DNA of 64,000 nucleotides from CAXQZM01 sp965229645 (GCA_965229645.1 OZ245893.1:186001-250000), one strand, 5' to 3'. Positions 36,329 through 45,217 are shown, numbered from the stretch's first letter. Notes: a model not told the origin generated them from the sequence alone. Numbers and translations: made by a program.

Positions 36329-37072
36329 ATCTGTACCCTCGTTTTCCACTACGACCCCAGGGCGACGTACCCCTTGGTGTTGATCGGCAATCGCGACGAA
36401 ATGCGCGATCGACCCGCCCGACCGCCCGACCGGCATTGGCCCGACCGCCCAGGTGTGGTCGGGGGCCTCGACGTGCTGGCGGGCGGGACTTGGATGGCCT
36501 TGAACGCCGCAGGGGTGTTCGCAACCGTCCTGAACGGCAAACAGACCTTGGGACCGCAAGAGGGCAAGCGCTCGCGCGGGGAGTTGCCGCTCGACGCCAT
36601 GGACTTTGAAGCCGCCGCCGACGCGGCTGAGGCGCTGGAAACGCTGGACCCAGCAGCTTATCGGGCCTTCAACCTGATCCTCGCCGATGCCGACGGGGCG
36701 TTTTTGGTGCAGAATGATGAGGGGGCGGCCATGGGCGTGCAGCGCATCGAACCTGGCCTGCACATGATTTCGCATTCCAACCTCGATGACCCGGACGACC
36801 CACGGGTCCGCTGGTTCCGCGATGCCTTCGCGCGCATACCCGCGCCGCAGGACCCTGCGAACCTGCCCGATTGGCAACCGTGGGTGGACCTCATGGGCAC
36901 GCAAGCGGGGGAGGACCCAGCCAATCCGCTTACGGGGCTCACGATCCAGACCGACTTTGGCTTTGAAACCCGCTGCACGGCGCTGATCGCCTTTGGCCCC
37001 GACAGGCCGCCGATTTGGTGGCATCGTGATCGAGCGCATCCCGCGCAAGCCTTCCACACCATCGTCGTTTAG
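36329..37072 (+). CDS. NRDE (TANGO2-like) family protein with an apparent ATC start codon
   Basis: 247 residues if read from ATC 36329. The family begins Met-Cys-Thr-Leu, and here the codons are ATC-TGT-ACC-CTC, so the methionine position is occupied by ATC. The frame is closed by the purB TAG two codons earlier, and no ATG, GTG or TTG lies between that stop and the TTG at 36374, which would delete the conserved CTLVF strand. GGGGAG at 36314-36319 is spaced nine bases before the ATC. The NRDE tetrad is residues 21-24; GGLDVLAGGTWMALN and the Asn-rich core FNLILAD follow. TANGO2-like proteins are implicated in heme and lipid handling; the bacterial role is unknown. Cysteine 2 may be the Ntn-hydrolase-type nucleophile. 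Confidence 0.75.
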   Translation: MCTLVFHYDPRATYPLVLIGNRDEMRDRPARPPDRHWPDRPGVVGGLDVLAGGTWMALNAAGVFATVLNGKQTLGPQEGKRSRGELPLDAMDFEAAADAAEALETLDPAAYRAFNLILADADGAFLVQNDEGAAMGVQRIEPGLHMISHSNLDDPDDPRVRWFRDAFARIPAPQDPANLPDWQPWVDLMGTQAGEDPANPLTGLTIQTDFGFETRCTALIAFGPDRPPIWWHRDRAHPAQAFHTIVV

Positions 37073-37081
37073 GAACCGCCT

Positions 37082-37870
37082 ATGGACCGCAAAAAACTCT
37101 ACGAAGGCAAAGCCAAAATCCTCTACGAGGGGCCCGAACCTGGCACCCTTATCCAATATTTTAAGGATGAAGCCACCGCCTTCAACGCGCAAAAGCGCGG
37201 CACCATCGACGGCAAAGGCGCCTTGAACAATCGCATTTCCGAGGCGCTCATGCTGCGCCTTGCCGATATGGGGATCGCGACGCACTTCATCCGCCGCCTC
37301 AATATGCGCGAGCAGTTGGTGCACTCCTGCGAGATCATTCCCATTGAGATCGTCGTTCGCAACCTGGCGGCGGGGTCCCTGGTCACGCGCCTAGGACTAG
37401 AGGTCGGGGCCAAACTGGCGCGACCCTTGGTGGAATTTTGCTACAAGTCCGATAAGCTGGGCGACCCCTTGGTGGCCGACGATCACATCCAACTCTTCGG
37501 CTGGGCCAGCCCGCAAGAGGTGGACGAGATGGTGGCCAACGCCATCCGTATCAACGACATCCTCTCGGGGCTATTCGCGGGGATCGGCTTTCGACTGGTG
37601 GACTTTAAGCTCGAGTTTGGCCGTCTTTACCGGCATACCGACCAGGGCGAGACCCTCTCGCTGGTTCTGGCCGATGAAATCAGCCCCGACAGTTGCCGCC
37701 TTTGGGACCTCGACAGCGGGGACTCGTTCGACAAGGACCGGTTCCGCCACGATCAAGGTCATGTGTCGGAAAGCTACCGCGAAGTTGCGCGGCGTCTGGG
37801 CCTGCTCCGCAACGATCAGCAGGCGGACGGGGACAAGGTGCTGCCGTTTCCGCGCAAGGACACGTCATGA
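37082..37870 (+). CDS. purC: Phosphoribosylaminoimidazole-succinocarboxamide synthase
   Basis: 262 residues. It makes SAICAR from CAIR, aspartate and ATP. The opening RKKLYEGKAKILYE, the signature FIRRLNMREQLVHSCEIIPIEIVVRNLAAGS, and LVDFKLEFGR, LADEISPDSCRLWD are diagnostic. It uses the ATG ten bases after the NRDE gene and overlaps purS by ATGA. Confidence 0.97.
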   Translation: MDRKKLYEGKAKILYEGPEPGTLIQYFKDEATAFNAQKRGTIDGKGALNNRISEALMLRLADMGIATHFIRRLNMREQLVHSCEIIPIEIVVRNLAAGSLVTRLGLEVGAKLARPLVEFCYKSDKLGDPLVADDHIQLFGWASPQEVDEMVANAIRINDILSGLFAGIGFRLVDFKLEFGRLYRHTDQGETLSLVLADEISPDSCRLWDLDSGDSFDKDRFRHDQGHVSESYREVARRLGLLRNDQQADGDKVLPFPRKDTS

Positions 37871-38133
37871 CTCCTGTTCGCATTCTCGTGTCGTTTCGCG
37901 ACGGCGTCCTCGACCCCGCGGCCCAAGCGGTAGAGCGCAGCTTGCACGCTTTGGGGTTTGAGGGGGTGCGGGATCTGACCCTTTCCAAGCAAATTGATCT
38001 GACCTTGGACGAAACCGACCCCGACACGGCGCGCCAACAGGTCGAGGCCATGTGCCAACGCCTGTTGGTCAACCAAGTCATGGAAACGTACAAGGTGACC
38101 GTTCAGGTGCGCGCGCAAACGCAGGCCGCATGA
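37867..38133 (+). CDS. purS: Phosphoribosylformylglycinamidine synthase subunit PurS
   Basis: 88 residues. Small structural subunit that joins PurQ to PurL in the three-part FGAM synthase. Family marks are VRILVSFRDGVLDPAAQAVERSL near the start, and LDPAAQAVERSLHALGF and VMETYKVTV. The ATG overlaps the purC stop, and its TGA overlaps the purQ ATG. Confidence 0.93.
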   Translation: MTPVRILVSFRDGVLDPAAQAVERSLHALGFEGVRDLTLSKQIDLTLDETDPDTARQQVEAMCQRLLVNQVMETYKVTVQVRAQTQAA

Positions 38134-38777
38134 AAACAGCGGTCATCGTCTTTCCAGGGTCGAACTGCGACCGTGATTTGGCCGAGGCGCTGGAGGCGGT
38201 GACGGGTCAGCCCTGCACGCGGGTATGGCACGCGGAGACGACCTTGCCCCAGGTCGATCTGGTCGGTTTACCTGGGGGGTTTTCGTTCGGGGATTATTTG
38301 CGATGCGGGGCCTTGGCCGCGACCAGCCCGATCCTGGATGACGTGCGCGCCAAGACCGCGCAAGGCCTGCCCCTGATCGGCATCTGCAACGGCTTTCAAA
38401 TTTTGTGCGAGGCGGGGATCCTGCCTGGCATGTTGATGGGCAATCGCGACGGGCTGTTTATCCATCACGATGTGTCGCTCCAAGTCGCGAGCGACCAGGG
38501 GCCTTTTTTTAAGGCCTACGACCTCGGCGCGCGCTTGAATTTTTCCGTTGCCCATCACGACGGGTCCTATCAGGCAGACGCGGAAACGCTGAACCGCCTC
38601 GAGGGGGAGGGATGCTTGGCCCTCACTTACGAGGTCAACCCCAACGGGTCGGCGCGTGGTATCGCGGGAATTCTAAGCGCCAACCACCGCGTTCTGGGTC
38701 TCATGCCCCATCCCGAACGCCATATGGCTGGCGATGGTCGGCGGTTCTTTGCAAGCGCCTTGGACGCCCTGGCGTGA
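38130..38777 (+). CDS. purQ: Phosphoribosylformylglycinamidine synthase subunit PurQ (glutaminase)
   Basis: 215 residues. Class I glutamine amidotransferase that supplies ammonia to PurL. Nucleophile Cys in GICNGFQ; His and Glu of the triad in LMPHPERH. The opening AVIVFPGSNCDRD is typical. Coupled to purS (ATGA) and purL (GTGA). Confidence 0.96.
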   Translation: MKTAVIVFPGSNCDRDLAEALEAVTGQPCTRVWHAETTLPQVDLVGLPGGFSFGDYLRCGALAATSPILDDVRAKTAQGLPLIGICNGFQILCEAGILPGMLMGNRDGLFIHHDVSLQVASDQGPFFKAYDLGARLNFSVAHHDGSYQADAETLNRLEGEGCLALTYEVNPNGSARGIAGILSANHRVLGLMPHPERHMAGDGRRFFASALDALA

Positions 38778-40984
38778 CCCGCGACCCCGTGGCTGAGACC
38801 ATCAGCGCGCCCGCGACCGAGGCCATGGCCCTCGACCACGGGCTTTCGGCAGAGGAATTTGCGCTGGCCAAGCAGATTCTGGGCGGGCGGGCGCCGAATT
38901 TGGTCGAGTTGGGCATTTTCTCGGTCATGTGGTCCGAACACTGCTCATACAAGTCCACCAAGCGCTGGCTCAAGACCTTGCCGACGCACGGCGATCACGT
39001 CATCGAGGGGCCAGGGGAGAACGCGGGCGTTGTCCATATCGGCGACGGGCTCGCTTGCGTGTTCAAAATCGAGAGCCACAATCACCCGAGCTTCATTGAG
39101 CCCTTCCACGGCGCTGCCACGGGCGTGGGCGGCATTTTGCGCGATGTATTCACCATGGGCGCCCGTCCCATCGCCCTCATGAACGCGCTGCGATTTGGGG
39201 CCATCGACGCGCCCAAGACTCGGTCCTTGGTCGATGGCGTCGTGCGCGGCATCGCCCACTACGGCAACTGCGTCGGCGTGCCCACCGTCGGCGGGGAAAC
39301 CCAGTTCGACGCCGCGTACAACGGCAACAACTTGGTCAACGCCATGGCCGTCGGCCTAGCGCGGACCGACAAAATTTTCAAATCCGCCGCCAGCCAGGTC
39401 GGCGCGCAAATCCTCTACGTTGGCGCCAAAACGGGTCGCGACGGCATCCATGGGGCGACCATGGCCTCGGCAGAATTTGACGATCAGATCGAGGCCAAGC
39501 GTCCGACGGTGCAGGTCGGCGATCCCTTTACCGAGAAGCTGCTGATCGAGGCCTGCCTGGAATTGATGGAACAGGACTGCATCCTGGCGATCCAGGATAT
39601 GGGCGCGGCGGGCCTGACGTCGTCCTCGTTCGAAATGGCCTCCAAGGGCGGGACGGGGGTCGAGCTCGACCTTGATCGGGTGCCCCAGCGCGAAACGGGC
39701 ATGAGCGCCTATGAAATCATGCTGTCCGAGAGCCAGGAACGCATGTTGATGGTCATCGACCCTGGCAAGGAACGGGCGGCGGCGCGCGTGTTTGAAAAGT
39801 GGGGGCTGGACGCGGCCCTGATCGGTCGGATCACCGATACGGGTCGCATGGTGATCGCCCACGGCGGGGCGGTGGTCGCCGACTTGCCCATCGATCCCCT
39901 GGCGCTTGCCGCGCCCGAATACGACCGCCCTTGGGTGGCGCCCACCTTGCACGCGCCCTTGGCAACCGCGCCCGCCATGGCTAGCGCTGGCGACTGGCTC
40001 AAAAAACTGATCGCCGATCCCAACCTGGCGTCCAAGGCCTGGATCTATGGGCAGTACGATCAGCGCGTCATGAACGATACCCTGGCTTGGTCGGGCGGCG
40101 ATGCGGCGCTGGTGCGCGTCCATGGGACCGACAAGGCCCTTGCGATCACCACCGATTGCAACCCGCACTTTTGCCTCGCAAACCCCGAGCGTGGGACGGC
40201 CTTTGCCGTTGCCGAGGCCTATCGCAACTTGTGCGCAGTCGGCGCGCGGCCCTTGGCGATCACCAACAACTTGAACTACGGCAACCCTGAGAAGCCGCCG
40301 ATCATGGGCCAAATCGTCTCGGGCCTTCGAGGCATGGCGGCGGCGTGCGAGGCCCTCCATACCCCCGTCGTTTCGGGCAATGTCTCGCTCTACAACGAGA
40401 CCGACGGCAAGGCGATTTTACCGACGCCCGTGATCGGCGCCATCGGCCTGAAGGCGCAAATCGATCCGCTCGTGGGCCTGGCGTACCAGGAGGCGGGGCT
40501 CTTGCTCGTGCGCTTGGGGCCCGTCGCCACCGCCGCAGATTTGGGGCAATCGGCCCTGCAACGCTGCGTCTTGGGCGACCCAGCGGGCGATATTCCAAGC
40601 CTTGATTTAGACTTGGAGCGTGCGACGGGCGAACTGGTCTGCGATGCCATCGCGGCGGGCTGGGTTGCGGCGGTCCACGACGTCAGCGAGGGGGGGACCT
40701 TGCTCGCCGTGACCGAAATGGCCCTTGCCAGCGACATGGGGGCAAGCTTGAGCCGTTACCCTGGCTCGGCCGCCGCCTACTTCGGCGAAACCTGCGCAAC
40801 CTACGTTCTGGCTTTGGCCGAACCGGCCCTCCTCATGACCCAGGCGGCGGCGGCAAACCTTGAGGCGCAGATCATGGGAACCACGGGGGGGGATTGCCTG
40901 TGCTTGGCCGACGGCGAAGAAATTCCGCTTGCGACCTTGCGGGACCTTCACGCCGGATGGATGCCCGCCTATATGGGCGGGTGA
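38774..40984 (+). CDS. purL: Phosphoribosylformylglycinamidine synthase subunit PurL
   Basis: 736 residues, the small-type PurL that requires PurS and PurQ. It converts FGAR to FGAM with ATP and ammonia. The GTG at 38774 overlaps the purQ stop; the more internal ATG at MALDHGL is an alternative. Visible: SVMWSEHCSYKSTK, the His-containing SHNHPS, GGETQF, MGAAGLTSSSFEMA, DCNPHFC, and VHDVSEGGTLLA. It is typical in length and needs no frameshift. Confidence 0.97.
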   Translation: MTRDPVAETISAPATEAMALDHGLSAEEFALAKQILGGRAPNLVELGIFSVMWSEHCSYKSTKRWLKTLPTHGDHVIEGPGENAGVVHIGDGLACVFKIESHNHPSFIEPFHGAATGVGGILRDVFTMGARPIALMNALRFGAIDAPKTRSLVDGVVRGIAHYGNCVGVPTVGGETQFDAAYNGNNLVNAMAVGLARTDKIFKSAASQVGAQILYVGAKTGRDGIHGATMASAEFDDQIEAKRPTVQVGDPFTEKLLIEACLELMEQDCILAIQDMGAAGLTSSSFEMASKGGTGVELDLDRVPQRETGMSAYEIMLSESQERMLMVIDPGKERAAARVFEKWGLDAALIGRITDTGRMVIAHGGAVVADLPIDPLALAAPEYDRPWVAPTLHAPLATAPAMASAGDWLKKLIADPNLASKAWIYGQYDQRVMNDTLAWSGGDAALVRVHGTDKALAITTDCNPHFCLANPERGTAFAVAEAYRNLCAVGARPLAITNNLNYGNPEKPPIMGQIVSGLRGMAAACEALHTPVVSGNVSLYNETDGKAILPTPVIGAIGLKAQIDPLVGLAYQEAGLLLVRLGPVATAADLGQSALQRCVLGDPAGDIPSLDLDLERATGELVCDAIAAGWVAAVHDVSEGGTLLAVTEMALASDMGASLSRYPGSAAAYFGETCATYVLALAEPALLMTQAAAANLEAQIMGTTGGDCLCLADGEEIPLATLRDLHAGWMPAYMGG

Positions 40985-40995
40985 GAGGTTTTCCT

Positions 40996-41229
40996 ATGCC
41001 CATGCCCGCCAACGAAATCGAGCAGCTGATCAAGGCCGCCTTGCCCGACGCCGATGTGGAAATTGACGATCTGCGCGGCGATGGCGACCACTACGCCGCG
41101 CGCGTGGCCTCCGCCAGTTTTGCGGGCCTGTCGCGGGTTCAGCAGCATCAGAAGGTCTACGAGGCCTTGGGCGATCGCATGGGCGGGGACCTGCATGCCT
41201 TGGCCTTGCAAACCCTGATCAAAGATTAG
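40996..41229 (+). CDS. BolA-family protein
   Basis: 77 residues, normal for the short BolA/IbaG type. The fold has a central class II KH-like motif; the segment FAGLSRVQQHQKVYEALGDRM carries the conserved helix. The conserved C-terminal His is in DLHALALQTL. BolA proteins bind CGFS glutaredoxins with a bridging 2Fe-2S cluster, and such a gene follows 19 bases on. It lies 11 bases after purL and is likely read through from it. Confidence 0.9.
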   Translation: MPMPANEIEQLIKAALPDADVEIDDLRGDGDHYAARVASASFAGLSRVQQHQKVYEALGDRMGGDLHALALQTLIKD

Positions 41230-41248
41230 AGACAAAGGAATAAGTCCC

Positions 41249-41587
41249 ATGGACGCAGCTGTTCAAGAGAAAATCGAAGGCGAAATCGCCAAATCCGACG
41301 TGGTGCTCTTTATGAAGGGCAACCCCATTTTTCCGCAGTGCGGCTTTTCCGCCAACACGGCAGGGGTGCTGAACCACCTGGGCGTGGACTACCATGCGGT
41401 CGATGTACTGGCCGACCCCGACGTGCGCGAGGGCATCAAGGCTTACGCCAACTGGCCAACCATTCCCCAGGTCTATCTGAAAGGCGAATTCATCGGCGGC
41501 TGCGATATCGTCAAGGACATGTTCGAAACAGGCGAATTGGCCGAGTTGTTGCAGTCGCGTGGAGTCACAGTTCAGCCTGCGAGTTAG
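41249..41587 (+). CDS. grxD: Monothiol glutaredoxin (Grx4/GrxD, CGFS type)
   Basis: 112 residues. The CGFS active site sits in FPQCGFSANTAG, and WPTIPQVYLKGEFIGGCDI supplies the glutathione-binding TIPQ and GGCD motifs. It carries 2Fe-2S clusters between scaffolds and targets and senses iron with BolA. The pairing with bolA is a conserved feature of alphaproteobacteria. Confidence 0.95.
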   Translation: MDAAVQEKIEGEIAKSDVVLFMKGNPIFPQCGFSANTAGVLNHLGVDYHAVDVLADPDVREGIKAYANWPTIPQVYLKGEFIGGCDIVKDMFETGELAELLQSRGVTVQPAS

Positions 41588-41747
41588 GACGACGTTCAAG
41601 TCGAATAGACCTTACGGAACATTCCCGCCGACAAAGCACCTAAAGCCCTTCAATCGATTGAAGGCAAATGCGAATACGAATGGCCCTAAGGGAGCGGTCA
41701 TGGTATCAGCTATTTTCATTCGCCGTTGCACGCAGTAAGGGTCTGGA

Positions 41748-42515
41748 ATGAGCTATAGCAGCTTTTTCTGGTACGACATGGTGTCCGAGGATACGGCGGC
41801 GACCCGTGACTTCATGGTCGGGCTGTTTGGGTGGACCACGTTTGACGATACGATGCCCGACGGCACGCCCTATACCTCGTTTTCCACAGCGGGGAATTTG
41901 GTATGCGGCCTAATGCCTTTGGCGCCCGAGCGCGACTTTGACCGGGGCCAGGCCCATTGGATGAGTTATTTGCAGGTTGACAGCCTGTCTTTTGCCCAAG
42001 GGCAAGTGGAACGCCACGACGGGCTGATCATCGGGCAGCCCCAGCCCGTGCCCGATGTCGGCACCTACCAAGTGATCCGGGACCCCGCAGGGGCCTTACT
42101 GGCCCTGATCGAAGCCGAGCAAATCGTCCTGGGCCAAAATTTTGCCTGGCATACGGTCGTCTGGAATGAGTTGAGCTGCCCAGGCGGCGATAAGATCAAG
42201 GGGTTCTATCGCTCTGTTGCAAATTGGACACATATGTCGAACCAAGTCGATGAGTTTGACTATGGGTTTTTCACCAAGCAAGGCGACCATATGGCCGGCT
42301 TGCTCGAGTTGCCCGATGTGGCTTTTGAGGCCATGCGCCCTGCATGGCAAATCTACTTTTCGGTCAAAGACTTGGACGCCATGGCGGCCAAAGTGCTCAA
42401 ATGCGGCGGCCACCTAGTCGCCGACCCCTTCGACCTACCAGGCGTGGGGCGCATGGCCCTGGTCATAGAACCTGGGAATTGCCCCTTCAGCTTGCTCCAA
42501 CCCCTGGGGTCTTAG
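41748..42515 (+). CDS. Two-domain VOC (glyoxalase/bleomycin-resistance) family protein
   Basis: 255 residues with two vicinal-oxygen-chelate repeats. The first (about 1-125) has FFWYDMVSEDTAATRDFMVGLFGW and DGTPYTSF, ending IRDPAGALLALIE. The second (about 130-255) has HTVVWNELSCPGGDKIKGFYRSV and ends GVGRMALVIEPGNCPFSLLQP. Family members are metal-dependent or lyase-like small-molecule enzymes; no closer assignment is possible. It stands alone before the accessory region. Confidence 0.82.
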   Translation: MSYSSFFWYDMVSEDTAATRDFMVGLFGWTTFDDTMPDGTPYTSFSTAGNLVCGLMPLAPERDFDRGQAHWMSYLQVDSLSFAQGQVERHDGLIIGQPQPVPDVGTYQVIRDPAGALLALIEAEQIVLGQNFAWHTVVWNELSCPGGDKIKGFYRSVANWTHMSNQVDEFDYGFFTKQGDHMAGLLELPDVAFEAMRPAWQIYFSVKDLDAMAAKVLKCGGHLVADPFDLPGVGRMALVIEPGNCPFSLLQPLGS

Positions 42516-43086
42516 CCGCAGCAGCCAAACAGTTGCGGGCCTGATGAGGGGTCGAGGGCTTGTTGGAGTCTGCCAAAATCTGAGCGGCAAGCACACAGCA
42601 GCGCCCAAAGTATTGACGCCACCGCGTATGTCGGTGACGCCCGCCGCGAGCCCGCCCGTGTGGGAGGAAACGGGGATTAATCGCACAACCCCTCAACCAA
42701 GATCAAAATAGCCGCCAGGCTTATGGCACCTCCAATCAGGACGCGACGACCATCGCGTATCCGCCCACCCGATGTCATCCAGCGCGTAGCGAAGCGAAGT
42801 CGCAGGATCCAGCACGGGTCGGCGGCAGGAAGTACAGACGGCATGAACATTGTGTTGTGCCAAACCAAGCCTGTCCAGGATACTCCAAAGAACAGGGAGG
42901 GGAATGCCAGCGCCGATAAGGGTCCGTCACAATTGCCGCGCCTATTGATAGGATAGTACAGGGCCGCACATTTTGAAATTCGAATGAGGGTGTTTCAGAT
43001 AGCCAATTGGCATATGGACGCCCTTTTCAGGCGTAACTTGTAAATATACGCGATACATGCTATAGCGAGTCTGCAATTGACGCGGT
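42516..43086. repeat. Intergenic region with a family A repeat and a shared flank fragment
   Basis: No intact gene is seen over 571 bases. At about 42772-42870 lies a rightward family A copy (GTCATCCAGCGCGTAGCGAA, then GTCGCAGGATCCAGCACGG, then GGCGGCAGGAAGTACAGACG). Just left of it, 42719-42755 nearly repeats a segment at 44821-44858 (shared core CCTCCAATCAGGAC); read on the minus strand both would encode RVLIGG followed by a hydrophobic stretch, so they may be remnants of one membrane-protein gene. Short open frames on the minus strand here look like debris. Confidence 0.6.
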
Positions 43087-43365
43087 ATGATTCTAAATAT
43101 TCGCCACAAGGGACTAAAACGGTTCTATGAGCCAGGAGACACACGGGGCATTCAAGCCAAATGGCAACGCAAACTCCGCAGTGTTTTGATCGTTTTGGAG
43201 ACCAGTGAAGTCTTGGAGGACTTTGACGTCCCAGGATTGGGATTCCACCCTTTGAAGGGCGATTTGGCAGGATACTATGCCGTTTCGGTTACAGGAAATT
43301 GGCGGCTCATTTTTCAGTTCGAAGATGGGCATGTCATAGACTTAGATTTAGTTGATTATCACTGA
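43087..43365 (+). CDS. higB: HigB-family toxin (RelE/ParE superfamily)
   Basis: 92 residues. Ribosome-dependent mRNA interferase type toxin. The family start is IRHKGLKRFYEPGDTRGI, then the central LKGDLAGYYAVSVTGNWRLIFQF and the closing DLDLVDYH. It precedes its antitoxin by eight bases, the toxin-first order of HigBA. The bases before it are less GC-rich than the flanking core genes, as expected in acquired DNA. Confidence 0.93.
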   Translation: MILNIRHKGLKRFYEPGDTRGIQAKWQRKLRSVLIVLETSEVLEDFDVPGLGFHPLKGDLAGYYAVSVTGNWRLIFQFEDGHVIDLDLVDYH

Positions 43366-43373
43366 GGTGCCAT

Positions 43374-43670
43374 ATGATGCATAATCCACCACATCCAGGC
43401 GAGCTAATTCGCGATACTTGCATGGAGCACTTAGGCCTTTCCGTTACCGACGCCGCAGCGGGCTTAGGCGTAACACGGGTCACGCTATCACGCCTGCTAA
43501 ATGGAAAGGCAGGCATATCTCCAGAAATGGCGATCCGCCTGTCAAAGGCCTTTGGGCGAACGCCCGAAGCTTGGTTGAAACACCAGATGGCCTATGACCT
43601 CTGGCAGGCCAAGCAGAGGGAGGATTCTATTGTTGTTTCTCCCTTCACCGCTCTGGCGGGGGCTTCGTAA
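43374..43670 (+). CDS. higA: HigA-family antitoxin, helix-turn-helix
   Basis: 98 residues. Family opening HNPPHPGELIRDTCMEHLGLSVTDAA and the HTH LGVTRVTLSRLLNGKAGISPEMA are textbook HigA, followed by FGRTPEAWLKHQMAYDLW. It neutralises HigB and represses the operon. Two ATG codons in a row start it. The IS66 fragment begins about ten bases after its stop, but the protein is of full length. Confidence 0.94.
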   Translation: MMHNPPHPGELIRDTCMEHLGLSVTDAAAGLGVTRVTLSRLLNGKAGISPEMAIRLSKAFGRTPEAWLKHQMAYDLWQAKQREDSIVVSPFTALAGAS

Positions 43671-43679
43671 CCAATACGG

Positions 43680-44156
43680 CAAACGGCCAAGCCCCAGCCG
43701 ACAAGCTCGCCCTGCTTCAGGCAGAGGCTAGGTCTGTTTTTGATGGTCTCGTACTATGGATCCACGATCAGCACCTCAAGCTCTCTGACAAGGCATCGCA
43801 TGCTAGGGCAATCTGTTATGCGCTGAGCAGACTCAAGAAGGCACGATCCGATCTCGACAACGGCTTCTTGGAGACCGATAATAACACCACAGAACGCGCC
43901 GTCAAACCCGTCGCCTTGGGGCGCAAGAACTGGACGTTCGCAGGATCAGAAGGCGGCGGCAAGGCTAAGGCCATCGCCCATACTCTCATCGAAACCGCCA
44001 AGCTCAACCAAGTCGATCCCCAAGCATGGCTCACTTGGGTCCTCGCTCGCATCGCGGACCATAAGACTACCCGCATTCATGAACTCTTGCCATGGGAGTT
44101 CAAGGTCTTCGGGAGCAGCATCTGAAAAATCAAGGGCTCGCCCAGCTGACGCTTAC
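43680..44156 (+). pseudogene. IS66-family transposase (TnpC) 3' fragment with terminal inverted repeat
   Basis: The frame encodes APADKLALLQAEARSVFDGL, then the family end KKARSDLDNGFLETDNNTTE, the catalytic-Glu region ERAVKPVALGRKNW, FAGSEGGG, and LNQVDPQAWLTWVLARIADH, stopping at 44125. That is the last third of an IS66 TnpC; the front is missing, cut just after higA. Thirty bases after the stop the IS end is recognisable: the inverse complement reads GTAAGCGTCAGCTGGGCGAG, ending at 44156. The same coding end and IS end occur inverted at 49321-50025. Repeat family A begins directly at 44157. Confidence 0.85.
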
Positions 44157-44800
44157 GGAAGTCCTGATGGCACGAACCTTGCGCCGTGCCAAAAGACGCC
44201 CAGCAGCCCCCCCAAGGCAAGGTGAATACCAACGCAAAGCTGAACTGACCCGCCCACCAACCAGCGTCCAAATACCAAACCCAAGCGCAGACATCCCCAT
44301 CCAACGTCATCCAGCGCGTAGCGAAGCGAAGTCGCAGGATCCAGCACGGGTCGGCGGCGGGAAGTTCAGACGGCACGAACCTTGCGCTGTGCCAAACCAC
44401 ACCCGACACACTCCCTTCCTAGGCAAGGGGAATACCAAAGAAGATATGAACCGACCGACCCACCAACCAGCGTTCAAATCGTCAAACCGGCGCATAGACC
44501 CGCCACCCGACGTCATCCAGCGCGCAGCGAAGCGAAGTCGCAGGATCCAGCACTGATCGGCGGCAGGAAATACCGACGGCACAAACCTTGCGCCGTGCTA
44601 AAAGACGTCCGACAGCCACGCCCCCAAAGGCAAGGGGAATACCAAGGCAAAGCTGAACTGACCCGCCCACCAACCAGCGTCCCAACGCCAAACCCGAGCA
44701 CAAACGCCCCCACCCAACGTAATCCAGCGCGGCGCGAAGCGAAGTCGCAGGATCCAGCACTGGTCGGCGGAAGGAAGTCCAGACGACACGAGTCTTGCTC
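44157..44800. repeat. Tandem array of about 206-base units carrying the family A core
   Basis: Three cores, starting at 44306, 44512 and 44719, are spaced 206 and 207 bases apart. Each unit holds the core (TCATCCAGCGCG, GCGAAGCGAAGTCGCAGGAT), a GGCGGCAGGAAGT-type stretch, GACGGCACGAACCTTGCGC, CAAGGCAAGGGGAATACC and GACCCGCCCACCAACCAGCG. The array starts immediately at the IS66 end, within a truncated unit, so IS66 probably inserted into the array. The units differ by scattered changes. Units are too long and lack spacers for CRISPR. Open frames inside are repeat-encoded noise. Confidence 0.85.
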
Positions 44801-45217
44801 TGCGCCAAAATGGACGCCAAGCTCATTGTTCCTCCAATCAGGACACGAGGACCATCGCACGAAGACAGATTAACACGCAAGGCATGGGTTGCCCCAAGAA
44901 CCGCGCGCCTCCACAAGGGCCGAAACACGGATACCTCGTAAAACGCCGATCCCGTCACGTCACCCGTGCCCACATGGGGAAAATCCTGCCCAGACCTATC
45001 GCCTTCCCCAAAACGTATCACCAAGGACAGGGCGATCGCTTTTGAAAAGAGTGACGTCGTGCAAGAGTACATTTAGGGAACACGTTGTTGAAATTTGTTG
45101 CGATTAAGCGCAAAAACCAGTGGCTAGGAGTCAATTTTCTACTCAATGACACAGTGCGGAGTCTGATTTAGTTCAAAAGCGATAGCCCTGTCCACCAAGG
45201 ACTCAGGGCTATCGCTT
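44801..45217. other. Transition into the AT-rich island with an inverted repeat
   Basis: No gene is recognised. The first half is GC-rich and includes the 44821-44858 flank fragment. From about 45050 the composition becomes AT-rich. The sequence TTCAAAAGCGAT(A/C)GCCCTGTCC occurs inverted at about 45023-45050 and in direct sense at 45172, where it forms a perfect 16-base inverted repeat (45175-45190 and 45204-45219). A further copy follows at 45351. Confidence 0.5.

Noticed and set aside
34979..37324. A 781-codon open frame on the minus strand across radC, purB, the NRDE gene and purC.
   Set aside because: It is antisense to four well-recognised genes, has no family-like motifs, and results from the high third-position GC of the real genes.
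44157..44800. Possible CRISPR array because of regular spacing.
   Set aside because: Units of about 206 bases are repeated over their whole length with no unique spacers, and no cas genes are near.
44482..45072. A minus-strand frame of 196 codons through the tandem array and beyond.
   Set aside because: Most of it is repeat-encoded text that recurs in every array unit; the remaining part is a fragment shared with 42719-42755.
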